A stretch of 64,000 bases of DNA from positions 1-64,000 of the forward strand of contig NZ_CP059162.1 in assembly GCF_013466605.1 (NCBI RefSeq). Reading direction: 5' to 3'. Shown here in pieces: positions 21,304 to 31,096 of the stretch. The notes under the pieces are model-generated. The model made no database searches. It had not been told where the DNA came from and saw nothing but the letters and a program-made list of their open reading frames with translations. The position numbers and the translations under genes are program-made. Position 1 is the stretch's first letter. Every line of letters starts with the position of its first letter. This DNA is from Pseudomonas chlororaphis subsp. aurantiaca. GTDB taxonomy: Bacteria; Pseudomonadota; Gammaproteobacteria; Pseudomonadales; Pseudomonadaceae.

Positions 21304-21837
21304 CTAATTGTGGATAAGTTCAGCGGCAACTGCCGCCAGGTCGTCAAAAATCAAGGTGCCTACCGGTAGGGTTTTCCCCAGGGTCTTTTCGCCTTTCCCG
21401 GTCTTTACCAAAACTGGCTGAGAGTCGACGGCTTTTGCGGCTTCCAGGTCACCGAGACTGTCGCCCACAAACCATAGACCAGCCAGATCCACTTCGTAGT
21501 GCCGGGCAATGGTCTGCAACATGCCGGGCTTGGGTTTGCGGCAGGCGCAACCTTCGTCCGGGCCATGGGGGCAGTACACGATGAGGCCGAGTTCGCCGCC
21601 CTGCTCGGCCACCAGAGCGCGCAGGCGCTCGTGCATGGCGTCGAGGGTGGCGACATCGTAGTAACCGCGAGCGATGCCCGACTGGTTGGTAGCGACCGCT
21701 ACCGTCCAGCCGGCCTTGCTCAACTGCGCGATGGCTTCGACCGAGCCGGGGAGCGGAATCCACTCCTCCACCGATTTGATGTAAGCGTCGGAGTCGTAAT
21801 TGATCACTCCGTCCCGATCGAGAATCAGCAGTTTCAC
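21304..21837 (-). CDS. gmhB: D-glycero-beta-D-manno-heptose-1,7-bisphosphate 7-phosphatase
   Basis: HAD-superfamily phosphatase of ADP-heptose synthesis for the LPS inner core. The 177-residue protein starts with GTG (VKLLILDRDGVINYDSDAYIKSVEEW), preceded by AAGG at 6 nt. It carries the HAD nucleophile DRDG, the zinc loop CPHGPDEGCACRKPKPGM and the late motif VGDSLGDLEAAKAV. A longer reading to 21873 runs into glyS and lacks family support. It follows glyS by only 7 bp and sits before lptA, so it is probably in the glyQS operon. A DnaA box overlaps its last codons (21309-21317). Confidence 0.95.
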   Translation of the reverse strand: MKLLILDRDGVINYDSDAYIKSVEEWIPLPGSVEAIAQLSKAGWTVAVATNQSGIARGYYDVATLDAMHERLRALVAEQGGELGLIVYCPHGPDEGCACRKPKPGMLQTIARHYEVDLAGLWFVGDSLGDLEAAKAVDSQPVLVKTGKGEKTLGKTLPVGTLIFDDLAAVAAELIHN

Positions 21838-21844
21838 GTACGCC

Positions 21845-23899
21845 TTACCCCAGCAACGAGATGTCGGCGACACCGAGGAACAGACCCCGCAGACGTGCCA
21901 GCAGCGCGTAGCGGTTGGCCCGCACGTTGGCGTCTTCGGCGTTGACCATCACCTTCTCGAAGAAGGCATCGACCGGCTCGCGCAGGGCGGCCAGGCGGGC
22001 CAGGGTCTCGCTGTACTGACGCGCCGCGGCCATTGGCTGCACGGCCTGGTCCGCTTGCTGGATCGCCGAGTACAGGGAGAACTCGTTGGCGTTGTCGAAG
22101 TACTTGGCTTCCACGGTGGTCGGCACGCTGCCTTCGACCTTGCTCAGCAGGTTTGAGACGCGCTTGTTCACCGCGGCCAGCGCGGCGGCTTCCGGCAGCT
22201 TGCGGAAGGCCTGCACGGCTTGCACGCGCTGGTCGAAGTCCAGAGCCGAACCTGGCTTCAGGGCACGGACCGACAGGTAAGTGGCGACATCCACGCCTTC
22301 GTCTTCGTAACGGGCACGCAGACGGTCGAAGATGAACTCCAGGACCTGATCGGCCAGGCCTGCGCTCTTGACCTTGCTGCCGAACGCGCTGACGGCGAAC
22401 GCCACGGCTTCGGTCAGGTCCAGGTCGAGTTTCTTGTCGATCAGGATGCGCAGCACGCCCAGCGCGGCCCGACGCAGTGCGTACGGGTCCTTGCTGCCGG
22501 TTGGCAGCATGCCGATGCCGAAGATGCCGACCAGGGTGTCGAGCTTGTCGGCGATGGCCACGGCGGCACCGGTGACGGTGCTTGGCAGTTCGGCGCCGGC
22601 GCCACGCGGCATGTACTGCTCGTTCAGCGCCAGGGCGACGTCTTCCGGCTCGCCGTCATTGAGGGCGTAGTAGTAACCGGCGATGCCTTGCATTTCCGGG
22701 AACTCGCCGACCATTTCGGTGGCCAGGTCGCACTTCGACAGCAGGCCCGCGCGCGCGGCGCGCTGGGCGTCGCCGCCGATGCGCGGGGCGATGAACGCGG
22801 CCAGTTTCGAGACGCGCTCGGCCTTGTCGTAGACGCTGCCCAGCTTCTCCTGGAACACCACGTTCTGCAGGCGCTGGTTGAAGTCTTCGAGCTTCTGTTT
22901 CTTGTCCTGCTTGAAGAAGAACTCGGCGTCGGTCAGGCGTGGGCGAACGACTTTCTCGTTACCCTCGATGATCTGGCGCGGGTCCTTGCTTTCGATGTTG
23001 GCCACGGTGATGAAGCGCGGCAGCAGCTTGCCGTCGACGTCCAGCAGGCAGAAGTACTTCTGGTTGTCCTGCATGGTGGTGATCAGGGCTTCCTGTGGCA
23101 CTTCGAGGAAACGCTCCTCGAACGAGCACACCAGCGGCACTGGCCATTCCACCAGGGCGGTCACTTCGTCCAGCAAATCGGCTGGAACGATGGCAGTACC
23201 TTCCTGCAGGCGCGCCAGTTCTTCGGTGCGCTGGCTGATCAGCTCGCGACGCTCGTTGGCGTCGGCCAGCACGTAGGCGGCACGCAGGTCGTCCAGGTAG
23301 TTGGCCGGCGAGGTGATGCGCACGCTTTGCGGGTGATGGAAGCGGTGACCGCGGGAGTCGCGACCGGCTTTCTGGGCGAGGATGGTGCAGTCGATGACCT
23401 GGTCACCGAGCAGCATCACCAGCCATTGGGTCGGACGCACGAACTCTTCCTTGCGCGCGGCCCAACGCATGCGTTTCGGAATCGGCAGGTCGTTCAGCGA
23501 GTCTTCGACGATGGTCGGCAGCAGGCTGGCGGTCGGCTTGCCCTTGATGCTCTGGCTGTAGCGCAGCTTCGGCCCGCTCTGGTCGATTTCGCTCAGGTCC
23601 ACGCCACATTTCTTGGCGAAGCCCAGGGCGGCCTGGGTCGGGTTGCCTTCGGCGTCGAAGGCGGCCTGGCGCGGCGGGCCGTCGAGGTTGATGCTGCGGT
23701 CCGGCTGCTGGGTGGCCAGGCCGCTGATCAGCACCGCCAGGCGGCGTGGCGCGGCGTAGACGTGCTTGGTCTCGAAGTTCAGGCCGGCGGCCTGCAGGCC
23801 TTTTTCGATACCGCCCAGGAAGGCTTCGGCCAGGGTGTTCAGTGCTTTGGGTGGCAGTTCTTCAGTGCCCAGTTCAACCAGAAAATCTTGCGCACTCAT
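21845..23899 (-). CDS. glyS: Glycyl-tRNA synthetase beta subunit
   Basis: The 684-residue beta subunit of the alpha2beta2 class II glycyl-tRNA synthetase, which binds and helps charge tRNA-Gly. It begins [27 protein letters not shown], typical of the family, and ends with a DALR-like anticodon-binding region ([41 protein letters not shown]). Its ATG overlaps the glyQ stop by 4 bp, so the subunits are translationally coupled. Confidence 0.98.
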   Translation of the reverse strand: MSAQDFLVELGTEELPPKALNTLAEAFLGGIEKGLQAAGLNFETKHVYAAPRRLAVLISGLATQQPDRSINLDGPPRQAAFDAEGNPTQAALGFAKKCGVDLSEIDQSGPKLRYSQSIKGKPTASLLPTIVEDSLNDLPIPKRMRWAARKEEFVRPTQWLVMLLGDQVIDCTILAQKAGRDSRGHRFHHPQSVRITSPANYLDDLRAAYVLADANERRELISQRTEELARLQEGTAIVPADLLDEVTALVEWPVPLVCSFEERFLEVPQEALITTMQDNQKYFCLLDVDGKLLPRFITVANIESKDPRQIIEGNEKVVRPRLTDAEFFFKQDKKQKLEDFNQRLQNVVFQEKLGSVYDKAERVSKLAAFIAPRIGGDAQRAARAGLLSKCDLATEMVGEFPEMQGIAGYYYALNDGEPEDVALALNEQYMPRGAGAELPSTVTGAAVAIADKLDTLVGIFGIGMLPTGSKDPYALRRAALGVLRILIDKKLDLDLTEAVAFAVSAFGSKVKSAGLADQVLEFIFDRLRARYEDEGVDVATYLSVRALKPGSALDFDQRVQAVQAFRKLPEAAALAAVNKRVSNLLSKVEGSVPTTVEAKYFDNANEFSLYSAIQQADQAVQPMAAARQYSETLARLAALREPVDAFFEKVMVNAEDANVRANRYALLARLRGLFLGVADISLLG

Positions 23900-24849
23900 T
23901 GTGCCGCCTCCAACTTAGCCAACACTTCATCACGCAGGTCCGGCGTTGCCATCGGGAAGCCCAGCTTGGCGCGGGCCAGCAGGTAGGCTTGCGCGACGGA
24001 ACGCGCCAGGGTGCGCACACGCAGGATGTACTGCTGACGCGCCGTCACGGAGATCGCGCGACGGGCATCCAGCAGGTTGAAGGTGTGCGAGGCCTTGAGG
24101 ACCATTTCATAGCTCGGCAGCGGCAGCGGCTGATCCAACTCGATCAGGCGCTTGGCTTCGCTTTCGTAGAAATCGAACAGTTCGAACAGCTTGTCGACGT
24201 TGGCGTGTTCGAAGTTGTAGGTCGACTGCTCCACTTCGTTCTGGTGGAACACGTCGCCGTAGGTCACCTTGCCGAACGGGCCGTCGGCCCAGACCAGGTC
24301 ATAGACCGAATCCACGCCCTGCAGGTACATGGCCAGGCGTTCCAGGCCGTAGGTGATCTCGCCGGTCACCGGGTAGCACTCGATGCCACCGGCTTGCTGG
24401 AAGTAGGTGAACTGGGTCACTTCCATGCCGTTGAGCCAGACTTCCCAGCCCAGGCCCCAGGCGCCGAGGGTCGGCGATTCCCAGTTGTCTTCGACGAAAC
24501 GGATGTCGTGCACCAGCGGGTCAAGGCCGACGTGCTTGAGCGAGCCCAGGTACAGCTCCTGGAAGTTCTCCGGGTTCGGCTTCAAGACCACCTGGAACTG
24601 GTAGTAGTGCTGCAGACGGTTCGGGTTTTCGCCGTAGCGGCCGTCAGTCGGGCGACGACTGGGCTGCACATAAGCGGCGTTCCAGGTTTCCGGGCCGATG
24701 GCGCGCAGGAATGTGGCGGTATGGAAAGTGCCGGCGCCTACTTCCATATCGTAGGGCTGAAGTACCACACAACCTTGCTCGGCCCAGTATTGCTGGAGGG
24801 CGAGGATCAAGTCTTGGAAGGTACGCACGGCTGGCGTAGGCTGGCTCAC
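23896..24849 (-). CDS. glyQ: Glycyl-tRNA synthetase alpha subunit
   Basis: The 317-residue catalytic subunit of the tetrameric glycyl-tRNA synthetase. Sequence such as [46 protein letters not shown] and [24 protein letters not shown] is nearly invariant in gamma-proteobacteria. I choose the GTG at 24849 (family start [11 protein letters not shown]), preceded by AGGTGA at about 5 nt. A GTG at 24858 would add three residues. It is first gene of the glyQ-glyS-gmhB(-lptA) run and diverges from tag. Confidence 0.97.
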   Translation of the reverse strand: MSQPTPAVRTFQDLILALQQYWAEQGCVVLQPYDMEVGAGTFHTATFLRAIGPETWNAAYVQPSRRPTDGRYGENPNRLQHYYQFQVVLKPNPENFQELYLGSLKHVGLDPLVHDIRFVEDNWESPTLGAWGLGWEVWLNGMEVTQFTYFQQAGGIECYPVTGEITYGLERLAMYLQGVDSVYDLVWADGPFGKVTYGDVFHQNEVEQSTYNFEHANVDKLFELFDFYESEAKRLIELDQPLPLPSYEMVLKASHTFNLLDARRAISVTARQQYILRVRTLARSVAQAYLLARAKLGFPMATPDLRDEVLAKLEAAQ

Positions 24850-24930
24850 GAAATTCACCTGTTACTTGGGCTGCGATTTAAAGAGCGGGAGTATACCCGA
24901 TTCAGTTGTGCGCACGCCCACTGGAGCCTT

Positions 24931-25494
24931 ATGCCACGCTGCTTTTGGTGCAACGAAGATCCCCTGTACATGGCGTACCACGATCAGGAGTGGGGCGTGC
25001 CGCTACGCGATGCGCAGCGTTTGTTCGAGTTGTTATTGCTCGAAGGGTTCCAGGCCGGCCTGTCCTGGATCACCGTCCTGAAGAAGCGCGCGCGTTATCG
25101 CCAGCTGCTGTTCGGCTTCGATGTGCAGCGCGTGGCGCAGATGAGCGATGCGGAAATCGACGAGCTGATGCTCGATCCCGGGATCATCCGCAACCGCCTG
25201 AAACTCGATGCCGCGCGGCGTAACGCCCAGGCCTGGATGGCGCTGGAGGACCCGGTGGAATTCCTCTGGTCGTTCGTCGGCGGGGTGCCCAGGGTCAATC
25301 ATTTCAAGGATCGCAGTGAGGTCCCGGCGGTGACCCCAGAGGCCGAGGCGATGAGCAAGGGGCTGAAAAAGGCAGGCTTTACCTTTGTCGGGCCGACCAT
25401 CTGTTATGCGCTGATGCAGGCTTCGGGCATGGTGATGGATCACACCCGCGACTGCGATCGCTACGCCATCCTGGCAAACGGGCGGTTAGAATAA
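24931..25494 (+). CDS. tag: DNA-3-methyladenine glycosylase I
   Basis: Base-excision repair enzyme that removes 3-methyladenine. The 187-residue protein has the Tag zinc ligands in PRCFWCNEDPLYMAYHDQEWG at the N-terminus and MDHTRDCDRY near the C-terminus, and the core LLLEGFQAGLSWITVLKKR. GGAG precedes the ATG. Longer readings starting upstream are antisense to glyQ and are rejected. It diverges from glyQ and is followed by an acyltransferase on the same strand. Confidence 0.97.
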   Translation: MPRCFWCNEDPLYMAYHDQEWGVPLRDAQRLFELLLLEGFQAGLSWITVLKKRARYRQLLFGFDVQRVAQMSDAEIDELMLDPGIIRNRLKLDAARRNAQAWMALEDPVEFLWSFVGGVPRVNHFKDRSEVPAVTPEAEAMSKGLKKAGFTFVGPTICYALMQASGMVMDHTRDCDRYAILANGRLE

Positions 25495-25538
25495 CCGGCT
25501 TGCGACAAGGTTCATGACCCGGACATCAGGAGTCACCT

Positions 25539-26426
25539 GTGGATAAGTTTAAAGGCGCCCTGCTGGTGGGCGCTCTGCGATTGTTTGCCCTGCTGCCCTG
25601 GCGCGCGGTGCAGGCGGTCGGTTCGGCCATCGGCTGGATCATGTGGAAGACCCCCAACCGTTCCCGCGATGTGGTGCGGATCAACCTGGCCAAGTGCTTT
25701 CCGCAGATGGACGCCGCCGAACGCGAGCGTTTAGTGGGACAGAGCCTGAAAGACATCGGCAAGTCCCTGACCGAAAGCGCCTGTGCCTGGATCTGGCCGG
25801 CCGAGCGCTCGATCGCCCTGGTGCGTGAAGTCGAGGGCCTCGAGGTGCTGCAAGAGGCGCTGGCGTCGGGCAAGGGCGTGGTCGGCATCACCAGCCACCT
25901 GGGCAACTGGGAAGTGCTCAATCACTTCTATTGCAGCCAGTGCAAACCGATCATTTTCTACCGTCCGCCGAAGCTCAAGGCGGTGGACGAACTGCTGCGC
26001 AAGCAGCGGGTCCAGCTGGGCAACCGCGTGGCGGCCTCTACCAAGGAAGGCATCCTCAGCGTCATCAAGGAAGTGCGCAAAGGTGGTGCGGTGGGCATTC
26101 CCGCCGACCCGGAACCGGCCGAATCCGCCGGGATCTTCGTGCCCTTCTTCGCCACCAAGGCGCTGACCAGCAAGTTCGTGCCGAACATGCTGGCCGGCGG
26201 CAAGGCGGTCGGGGTGTTCCTGCATGCGCTGCGCCTGCCCGACGGTTCCGGCTACAAGGTGATCCTCGAAGCCGCGCCGGATGCGATGTACAGCACCGAT
26301 ACCGAAACCTCCTGCGCGGCGATGAGCCAGGTGGTCGAGCGCTATGTGCGGGCTTATCCGAGCCAGTACATGTGGAGCATGAAGCGTTTCAAGAAACGTC
26401 CGGCCGGCGAAGAACGCTGGTACTGA
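25539..26426 (+). CDS. Lipid A late acyltransferase (LpxL/HtrB family)
   Basis: A 295-residue inner-membrane acyltransferase that adds a secondary acyl chain to lipid A. Family signs are the N-terminal membrane stretch (ALLVGALRLFALLPWRAVQAVGSAIGWIMW), the HX4-acidic box in TSHLGNWEVLNHF (H-L-G-N-W-E) and PADPEPAESAGIFVPFFAT. It matches the htrB-like gene at PA0011 by position. The GTG start (MDKFKGALLV) lies inside an exact DnaA box TGTGGATAA (25538-25546), an unusual overlap. Acyl length cannot be predicted. Confidence 0.93.
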   Translation: MDKFKGALLVGALRLFALLPWRAVQAVGSAIGWIMWKTPNRSRDVVRINLAKCFPQMDAAERERLVGQSLKDIGKSLTESACAWIWPAERSIALVREVEGLEVLQEALASGKGVVGITSHLGNWEVLNHFYCSQCKPIIFYRPPKLKAVDELLRKQRVQLGNRVAASTKEGILSVIKEVRKGGAVGIPADPEPAESAGIFVPFFATKALTSKFVPNMLAGGKAVGVFLHALRLPDGSGYKVILEAAPDAMYSTDTETSCAAMSQVVERYVRAYPSQYMWSMKRFKKRPAGEERWY

Positions 26427-26441
26427 CCGCCTGGCACGATC

Positions 26442-26473
26442 TGTGGATAACCTTTCGCCCAAGGTTATCCACA
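26442..26473. other. Perfect inverted pair of DnaA boxes forming a hairpin
   Basis: Two exact DnaA boxes face each other: TGTGGATAA at 26442-26450 and TTATCCACA at 26465-26473. With flanking CCTT/AAGG they make a perfect 13-bp stem around the loop TCGCCC. There is no T tract, so it is not a standard terminator. It lies between the acyltransferase and the PilZ gene. Confidence 0.75.
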
Positions 26474-26496
26474 AAGGTTGAAGCAGAGCACAGCAC

Positions 26497-26736
26497 ATGC
26501 CCGATTCGCGCAAATCCCTGAGGATCAAGATCCAGCACGAAAGCTTCGGCGAGTGCCTGGGCCAGACGCGCAACCTGTCCGCCAGCGGGGTCTACGTCAA
26601 GCACCCGGCGTTGGCGGCGCTGCCCAAGGGCGCGGTGGTCTACGGCCAGGTGCAAGGCCTGCCGATAAGTGTGCCGCGGGTGAAGATGGAGGTGGTGCTG
26701 GTGGACGCCGAAGGCATCGGCCTGCGTTATCTCTGA
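26497..26736 (+). CDS. Small PilZ-domain protein
   Basis: A 79-residue protein matching the position of PA0012. It has the core of a PilZ c-di-GMP-binding barrel: RKSLRIKIQHESFGECLGQTRNLSASGVYVKHPALAALPKGAVVYGQVQG, with the NLSASGVYV stretch corresponding to the D/NxSxxG motif. The upstream RxxxR loop is reduced, so nucleotide binding is uncertain. It is probably translated from its own message, because the DnaA-box hairpin separates it from the acyltransferase. Confidence 0.87.
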   Translation: MPDSRKSLRIKIQHESFGECLGQTRNLSASGVYVKHPALAALPKGAVVYGQVQGLPISVPRVKMEVVLVDAEGIGLRYL

Positions 26737-26754
26737 GACGTTCGGACGCCGCAT

Positions 26755-26856
26755 CTGTAGCCGCCGCAGGCTGCGATCGACTGCGGAGCAGGCGCCGCTC
26801 TTGAGGCCCTCGCAAGGCCCTTCGGGCCTTATCGCAGCCTGCGGCAGCGGCTACAG
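26755..26856. repeat. Paired REP-type element, family B
   Basis: Left arm 26755-26777 and right arm 26831-26856 are inverted copies of TGTAGCCGCTGCCGCAGG plus CTGCGAT; the left arm lacks three bases. A small inner hairpin AAGGCCC-TTC-GGGCCTT lies at 26814-26830. The same unit pair occurs at 39503-39603 and a partial one at 51776. Confidence 0.85.
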
Positions 26857-26879
26857 GGGGTATGGGCGGCGGGCGGGTT

Positions 26880-27194
26880 TCACCGAGACAGGCGCTCGAG
26901 CTTCTTGAGGAACACTGTCATTTCCTTTTCCGCCTGCTTGTCGCCATGCCCGCGGGCCGCTTCCAGGCCCTGCTCCCAGGCCTGGCGCGCCGCCGGATAA
27001 TCCTCCAGCCCCTGGTAGGCCTTGCCCAGCAGCTTCCACGCCGCCGAATACTTGGGGTCGAAACCGACGCAGCGTTGCAGGTGCTCGGCGGCCTTGGCGT
27101 ATTCGTGCAGATCCAGATAACCCTTGCCCAGGCCGAAGCGCAGTAGCGAGTTATCCATACCCTTGGCGAGCATTTTTTCCAGGGATTCGAGCAT
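26880..27194 (-). CDS. Small TPR protein
   Basis: A 104-residue soluble protein with two or three tetratricopeptide repeats: NSLLRFGLGKGYLDLHEYAKAAEHLQRCVGFDPKYSAAWKLLGKAYQGLEDYPAARQAWEQGLEAAR. Such helical pairs mediate protein contacts; the partner is unknown. The start MLESLEKMLAKG has AAGGAG 8 nt upstream. A longer reading from 27248 has no support. Its neighbours match the PA0013-PA0016 region. Confidence 0.9.
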   Translation of the reverse strand: MLESLEKMLAKGMDNSLLRFGLGKGYLDLHEYAKAAEHLQRCVGFDPKYSAAWKLLGKAYQGLEDYPAARQAWEQGLEAARGHGDKQAEKEMTVFLKKLERLSR

Positions 27195-27238
27195 GGGTGG
27201 GCTCCTTCGGCGGTTATGTGGCGTATTCGAGACAGCTA

Positions 27239-27302
27239 TCGCGAGCAAGCTCGTTCCTACAGGGATGTACGCCTCCCATTGTAGGAGCGAGCTTGCTCGC
27301 GA
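27239..27302. repeat. Paired REP-type element, family A
   Basis: Arms 27239-27261 (TCGCGAGCAAGCTCGTTCCT...) and 27280-27302 (TGTAGGAGCGAGCTTGCTCG...) are inverted with one mismatch. This is the common extragenic palindrome of fluorescent pseudomonads. It lies upstream of the TPR gene and downstream of trkA and may act as a transcription end. Confidence 0.9.
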
Positions 27303-27332
27303 CTGGCCGGTCCTGACAGCGGAGATCCCGGA

Positions 27333-28706
27333 TCAGAAGAAGCTCAACCCCACGTGGAACAGCTTCTCCACATCGCGGATATGTTTTTTATCCACAAGGA
27401 ACAGAATCACGTGGTCGCCGGCCTCGATCACCGTGTCGTCATGGGCGATCAGCACCTCCTCGTCGCGGATGATCGCGCCGATGGTGGTGCCTGGCGGCAG
27501 CGCGATGTCCTCGATGGCGCGGCCGATCACCTTGCTCGATTTGGCATCGCCATGGGCGATCGCCTCGATGGCTTCCGCCGCGCCACGGCGCAGCGAGTGC
27601 ACGCTGACGATATCACCACGGCGCACGTGGGCCAGCAGGGTGCCGATGGTGGCCAGCTGCGGGCTGATGGCGATATCGATATCGCCGCCCTGGATCAGGT
27701 CGACATAGGCCGGGTTGTTGATGATGGTCATCACCTTCTTCGCCCCCAGGCGCTTGGCCAGGAGCGAGGACATGATGTTGGCCTCGTCGTCGTTGGTCAG
27801 GGCCAGGAAGATATCGGCGTCGGCGATGTTCTCCTCCATCAGCAGGTCGCGGTCCGAGGCGCTGCCTTGCAGGACCACGGTGCTGTCGAGGTTGTCCGAG
27901 AGGTAGCGGCAACGCGCCGGGTTCATCTCGATGATCTTCACCTGGTAACGGCTTTCGATGGCCTCGGCCAGGCGTTCGCCGATCTGCCCGCCACCGGCGA
28001 TGACGATGCGCTTGTAGGACTCGTCGAGGCGGCGCATCTCGCTCATCACCGCGCGGATGTTGGCCTTGGCGGCGATGAAGAACACTTCGTCGTCCGCCTC
28101 GATCACCGTATCGCCCTGGGGCAGGATCGGCCGGTCACGGCGGAAGATCGCCGCCACGCGCGTGTCGACATTGGGCATGTGCTCGCGCAGCTGGCGCAGT
28201 TGCTGCCCCACCAGCGGCCCGCCGTAATAGGCCCGGACCGCCACAAGCTGGGCCTTGCCTTCGGCGAAGTCGATCACCTGCAGGGCGCCGGGATGTTCGA
28301 TCAGGCGCTTGATGTAATTGGTCACCACCTGTTCCGGGCTGATCAGCACGTCGACCGGAATCGCCTCGTTGTCGAACAGGCCGGCGCGGGTCAGGTAGGC
28401 CGCCTCGCGGACCCGGGCGATCTTGGTCGGAGTGTGGAACAGGGTATGGGCGACCTGGCAGGCGACCATGTTGGTTTCGTCGCTGTTGGTCACCGCGACC
28501 AGCATGTCGGCATCGTCGGCGCCGGCCTGGCGCAGAACCGTCGGGAGCGAACCGCGGCCCTGTACGGTACGGATGTCCAGGCGGTCGCCGAGATCGCGCA
28601 GGCGATCGCCGTCGGTGTCGACCACCGTGATGTCGTTGGCTTCGCTGGCCAGATGCTCTGCCAGGGAACCACCCACCTGCCCTGCTCCGAGGATGATGAT
28701 TTTCAT
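27333..28706 (-). CDS. trkA: Trk potassium uptake regulatory subunit TrkA
   Basis: Cytoplasmic NAD-binding subunit that gates the TrkH/TrkG potassium channel. The 457-residue protein is a tandem RCK pair: Rossmann motifs [13 protein letters not shown] at the N-terminus and [13 protein letters not shown] near residue 233, each followed by a TrkA-C domain ([13 protein letters not shown] and [14 protein letters not shown]). It lies 24 bp after rsmB on the same strand. The membrane subunit is not in the window. An exact DnaA box falls near its 3' end (27388-27396). Confidence 0.97.
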   Translation of the reverse strand: MKIIILGAGQVGGSLAEHLASEANDITVVDTDGDRLRDLGDRLDIRTVQGRGSLPTVLRQAGADDADMLVAVTNSDETNMVACQVAHTLFHTPTKIARVREAAYLTRAGLFDNEAIPVDVLISPEQVVTNYIKRLIEHPGALQVIDFAEGKAQLVAVRAYYGGPLVGQQLRQLREHMPNVDTRVAAIFRRDRPILPQGDTVIEADDEVFFIAAKANIRAVMSEMRRLDESYKRIVIAGGGQIGERLAEAIESRYQVKIIEMNPARCRYLSDNLDSTVVLQGSASDRDLLMEENIADADIFLALTNDDEANIMSSLLAKRLGAKKVMTIINNPAYVDLIQGGDIDIAISPQLATIGTLLAHVRRGDIVSVHSLRRGAAEAIEAIAHGDAKSSKVIGRAIEDIALPPGTTIGAIIRDEEVLIAHDDTVIEAGDHVILFLVDKKHIRDVEKLFHVGLSFF

Positions 28707-28730
28707 CCAGTCACTCCCTTAGAACCTTTC

Positions 28731-30056
28731 TTAACCGCGCGCGGCGGCAATCTTGATCAGCTTGGCGTAGTAGAACCCGTCGTGGCCGCCCTCTTGCGCC
28801 AGCAACTGGCGACCGTGGGACTGCTTCAGGCCGGCCGGAGGCTGGCCCAGTTGCCCGCCGATGTCCAGTTCGCGAGCGCCCGGGGTACGGGCCAGGAACG
28901 CCTCGATCACCTCGGTGTTTTCGGTCGGCAAGGTCGAGCAGGTGGCGTACAGCAGGATGCCGCCGACTTGCAGGGTCGACCACATGGCGTCCAGCAGCTC
29001 GCCTTGCAGGGTGGCCAGGGCAGCGATGTCGTCGGCCTGACGGGTGAGCTTGATATCCGGGTGGCGACGGATCACCCCGGTGGCCGAACACGGCGCGTCC
29101 AGCAGGATGCGCTGGAACGGCTTGCCGTCCCACCAGGCGGCGGTGTCGCGGCCGTCGGCGGCGATCAGCTCGGCGTTCAGCCCCAGGCGGTCGAGGTTCT
29201 CCTGGACACGCACCAGGCGCTTGGCTTCCAGGTCCACCGCCACCACGCCGGCCAGCGCGGGCTCGACTTCGAGGATGTGGCAGGTCTTGCCGCCAGGCGC
29301 GCAGCAGGCGTCCAGCACCCGTTGTCCCGGCGCCAGCTCCAGCAGCTCGGCGGCCAGTTGCGCGGCCTCGTCCTGCACGCTGATCCAGCCTTCGGCGAAG
29401 CCCGGCAGGCTGCGCACGTCGGCAGCTTCATCGAGGACGATGCCGTCCTGGCTGTAGACGCAAGGCTTGGCGGCGACGCCGGCTTCGCTCAGCAGATGAA
29501 GATAGGCCGCGCGGGAGTTATGGCGACGGTTGACCCGCAGGATCATCGGCGGGTGGGCGTTGTTGGCGGCGCAGATGGCTTCCCAATGCTCGGGCCAGAA
29601 CGCCTTGAGGGATTTTTGCAGCCAGCGCGGATGGGCGGTACGCACCACCGGGTCGCGCTCCAGCTCGGCGAACAGCGCTTCGCTTTCGCGTTGGGCGCGG
29701 CGCAGCACGGCATTGATCAGCGCTTTGGCCCAGGGTTTTTTCAGCTTGTCGGCGCAGCCCACGGTTTCGCCAATGGCGGCGTGCGCCGGGACGCGGGTGT
29801 AGAGCAATTGATAAAGGCCCACCAGCAGCAGCGCCTCGACGTCGGTATCGGCCGCCTTGAACGGCTTCTGCAACAGCTTGGCCGCCAGCGCCGCCAGCCG
29901 TGGCTGCCAGCGCGCGGTGCCGAAAGCCAGTTCCTGGGTGAAGCCGCGATCGCGCGCTTCGACCTTGTCCAACAGGGTTGGCAGCGAGCTGTTGAGCGAG
30001 GCTTTGCCGTTGAGGACCGAGGTCAAGGCCTTGGCGGCGGCCAGACGCGGGTTCAT
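28731..30056 (-). CDS. rsmB: 16S rRNA (cytosine-967-C5) methyltransferase
   Basis: The 441-residue Sun/RsmB enzyme methylates C967 of 16S rRNA. An NusB-like N-terminal domain (about 1-140) precedes a Rossmann methyltransferase with [16 protein letters not shown], the catalytic [17 protein letters not shown] and the family motif [19 protein letters not shown]. Its ATG overlaps the fmt stop by 4 bp (ATGA), so it is coupled to fmt, as in E. coli. Confidence 0.98.
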   Translation of the reverse strand: MNPRLAAAKALTSVLNGKASLNSSLPTLLDKVEARDRGFTQELAFGTARWQPRLAALAAKLLQKPFKAADTDVEALLLVGLYQLLYTRVPAHAAIGETVGCADKLKKPWAKALINAVLRRAQRESEALFAELERDPVVRTAHPRWLQKSLKAFWPEHWEAICAANNAHPPMILRVNRRHNSRAAYLHLLSEAGVAAKPCVYSQDGIVLDEAADVRSLPGFAEGWISVQDEAAQLAAELLELAPGQRVLDACCAPGGKTCHILEVEPALAGVVAVDLEAKRLVRVQENLDRLGLNAELIAADGRDTAAWWDGKPFQRILLDAPCSATGVIRRHPDIKLTRQADDIAALATLQGELLDAMWSTLQVGGILLYATCSTLPTENTEVIEAFLARTPGARELDIGGQLGQPPAGLKQSHGRQLLAQEGGHDGFYYAKLIKIAAARG

Positions 30057-31012
30057 TGAGCGTCCACCGCTTGTCCGAGCACGGTGCCGGTGGCGAATTT
30101 CTCGCGTCGGCTGTTGAACAGGTCACTGAAGTTCAACGCCTTGCCGCCGGGCAATTGCAGGCGGGTCAGGCACAGCGCCTGCTCGCCGCAGGCGACGAGC
30201 AGGCCGTCCTTGCTGGCGCCGAGGATGGTTCCCGGGGCGCCCTTGCCTTTGGCGAGGCTGGCGGCCAGCACCTTCAGGGCTTCGCCATTCAGCGTGCTGT
30301 GGCAGATCGGCCAGGGATTGAAGGCCCGTACCAGGCGCTCCAGCTCCAGCGCCGGGCGGCTCCAGTCGATCCGCGCTTCGTCCTTGTTCAGCTTGTGGGC
30401 GTAGGTGGCCAGGCTGTCGTCCTGCACTTCGCCTTGCAGGGTTCCGGCGGCGAGGCCGGCGATGGCCTGCACCACGGCCGGCGGGCCCATTTCGGCGAGT
30501 CGGTCATGCAGGCTGCCGCCGGTGTCTTCGGCGCTGATCGGGGTGCGGACCTTGAGCAGCATCGGCCCGGTGTCCAGGCCGGCTTCCATGCGCATCACGG
30601 TCACGCCGCTCTCGGCGTCGCCGGCTTCCACGGCGCGCTGGATCGGCGCCGCCCCGCGCCAGCGTGGCAGCAGCGAGGCGTGGCTGTTGATGCAGCCCAG
30701 GCGCGGAATATCCAGCACCGCCTGCGGCAGGATCAGGCCGTAGGCGACCACCACCATCAGGTCCGGCGAGAGGGCCGCCAGTTCGGCCTGGGCCTCCTGA
30801 TTGCGCAGGGTCGGCGGTTGCAACACGGGGATATCGTGCTCCAGCGCCAGCTGCTTGACCGGGCTCGGCATCAGCTTTTGCCCGCGCCCGGCCGGACGGT
30901 CCGGCTGGGTGTAGACCGCGACGATCTCGTAGGGACTGTCGAGCAGGGCCTTGAGGTGTTCGGCGGCAAATTCCGGGGTGCCGGCAAAGACGATGCGCAG
31001 TGGCTCAGTCAT
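30053..31012 (-). CDS. fmt: Methionyl-tRNA formyltransferase
   Basis: Formylates initiator Met-tRNA using 10-formyl-THF. The 319-residue protein has the family start [20 protein letters not shown], the catalytic [22 protein letters not shown] region and a C-terminal OB domain. The start at 31012 (MTEPLRIV) follows GAGAAC. An upstream in-frame extension to 31078 runs through a terminator hairpin and is rejected. It is followed by the coupled rsmB. Confidence 0.98.
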   Translation of the reverse strand: MTEPLRIVFAGTPEFAAEHLKALLDSPYEIVAVYTQPDRPAGRGQKLMPSPVKQLALEHDIPVLQPPTLRNQEAQAELAALSPDLMVVVAYGLILPQAVLDIPRLGCINSHASLLPRWRGAAPIQRAVEAGDAESGVTVMRMEAGLDTGPMLLKVRTPISAEDTGGSLHDRLAEMGPPAVVQAIAGLAAGTLQGEVQDDSLATYAHKLNKDEARIDWSRPALELERLVRAFNPWPICHSTLNGEALKVLAASLAKGKGAPGTILGASKDGLLVACGEQALCLTRLQLPGGKALNFSDLFNSRREKFATGTVLGQAVDAQ

Positions 31013-31050
31013 GGGAGTTCTCGGTAATAAACAGCTCGGTAGTAAACATG

Positions 31051-31084
31051 CGGAAAAGAAAAAGGCTTGCCGTGGCAAGCCTTT
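31051..31084 (-). terminator. Rho-independent terminator between def and fmt
   Basis: On the minus strand the stem AAAGGCTTGC/GCAAGCCTTT (31061-31070 with 31075-31084, loop of 4) is followed by a T-rich run (31051-31063). It lies 13 bp after the def stop and upstream of fmt. Confidence 0.8.
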
Positions 31085-31096
31085 GCAAGACGGTCA

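Noticed and set aside
27344..27357. Third parS-like site (ACCCCACGTGGAAC) at the end of trkA
   Set aside because: It has two mismatches in the left half-site, so ParB binding is doubtful.
27354..30059. 901-codon plus-strand open frame across trkA and rsmB
   Set aside because: It is exactly antisense to two certain genes. GC-rich third positions keep the opposite frame open; the translation shows no family motif.
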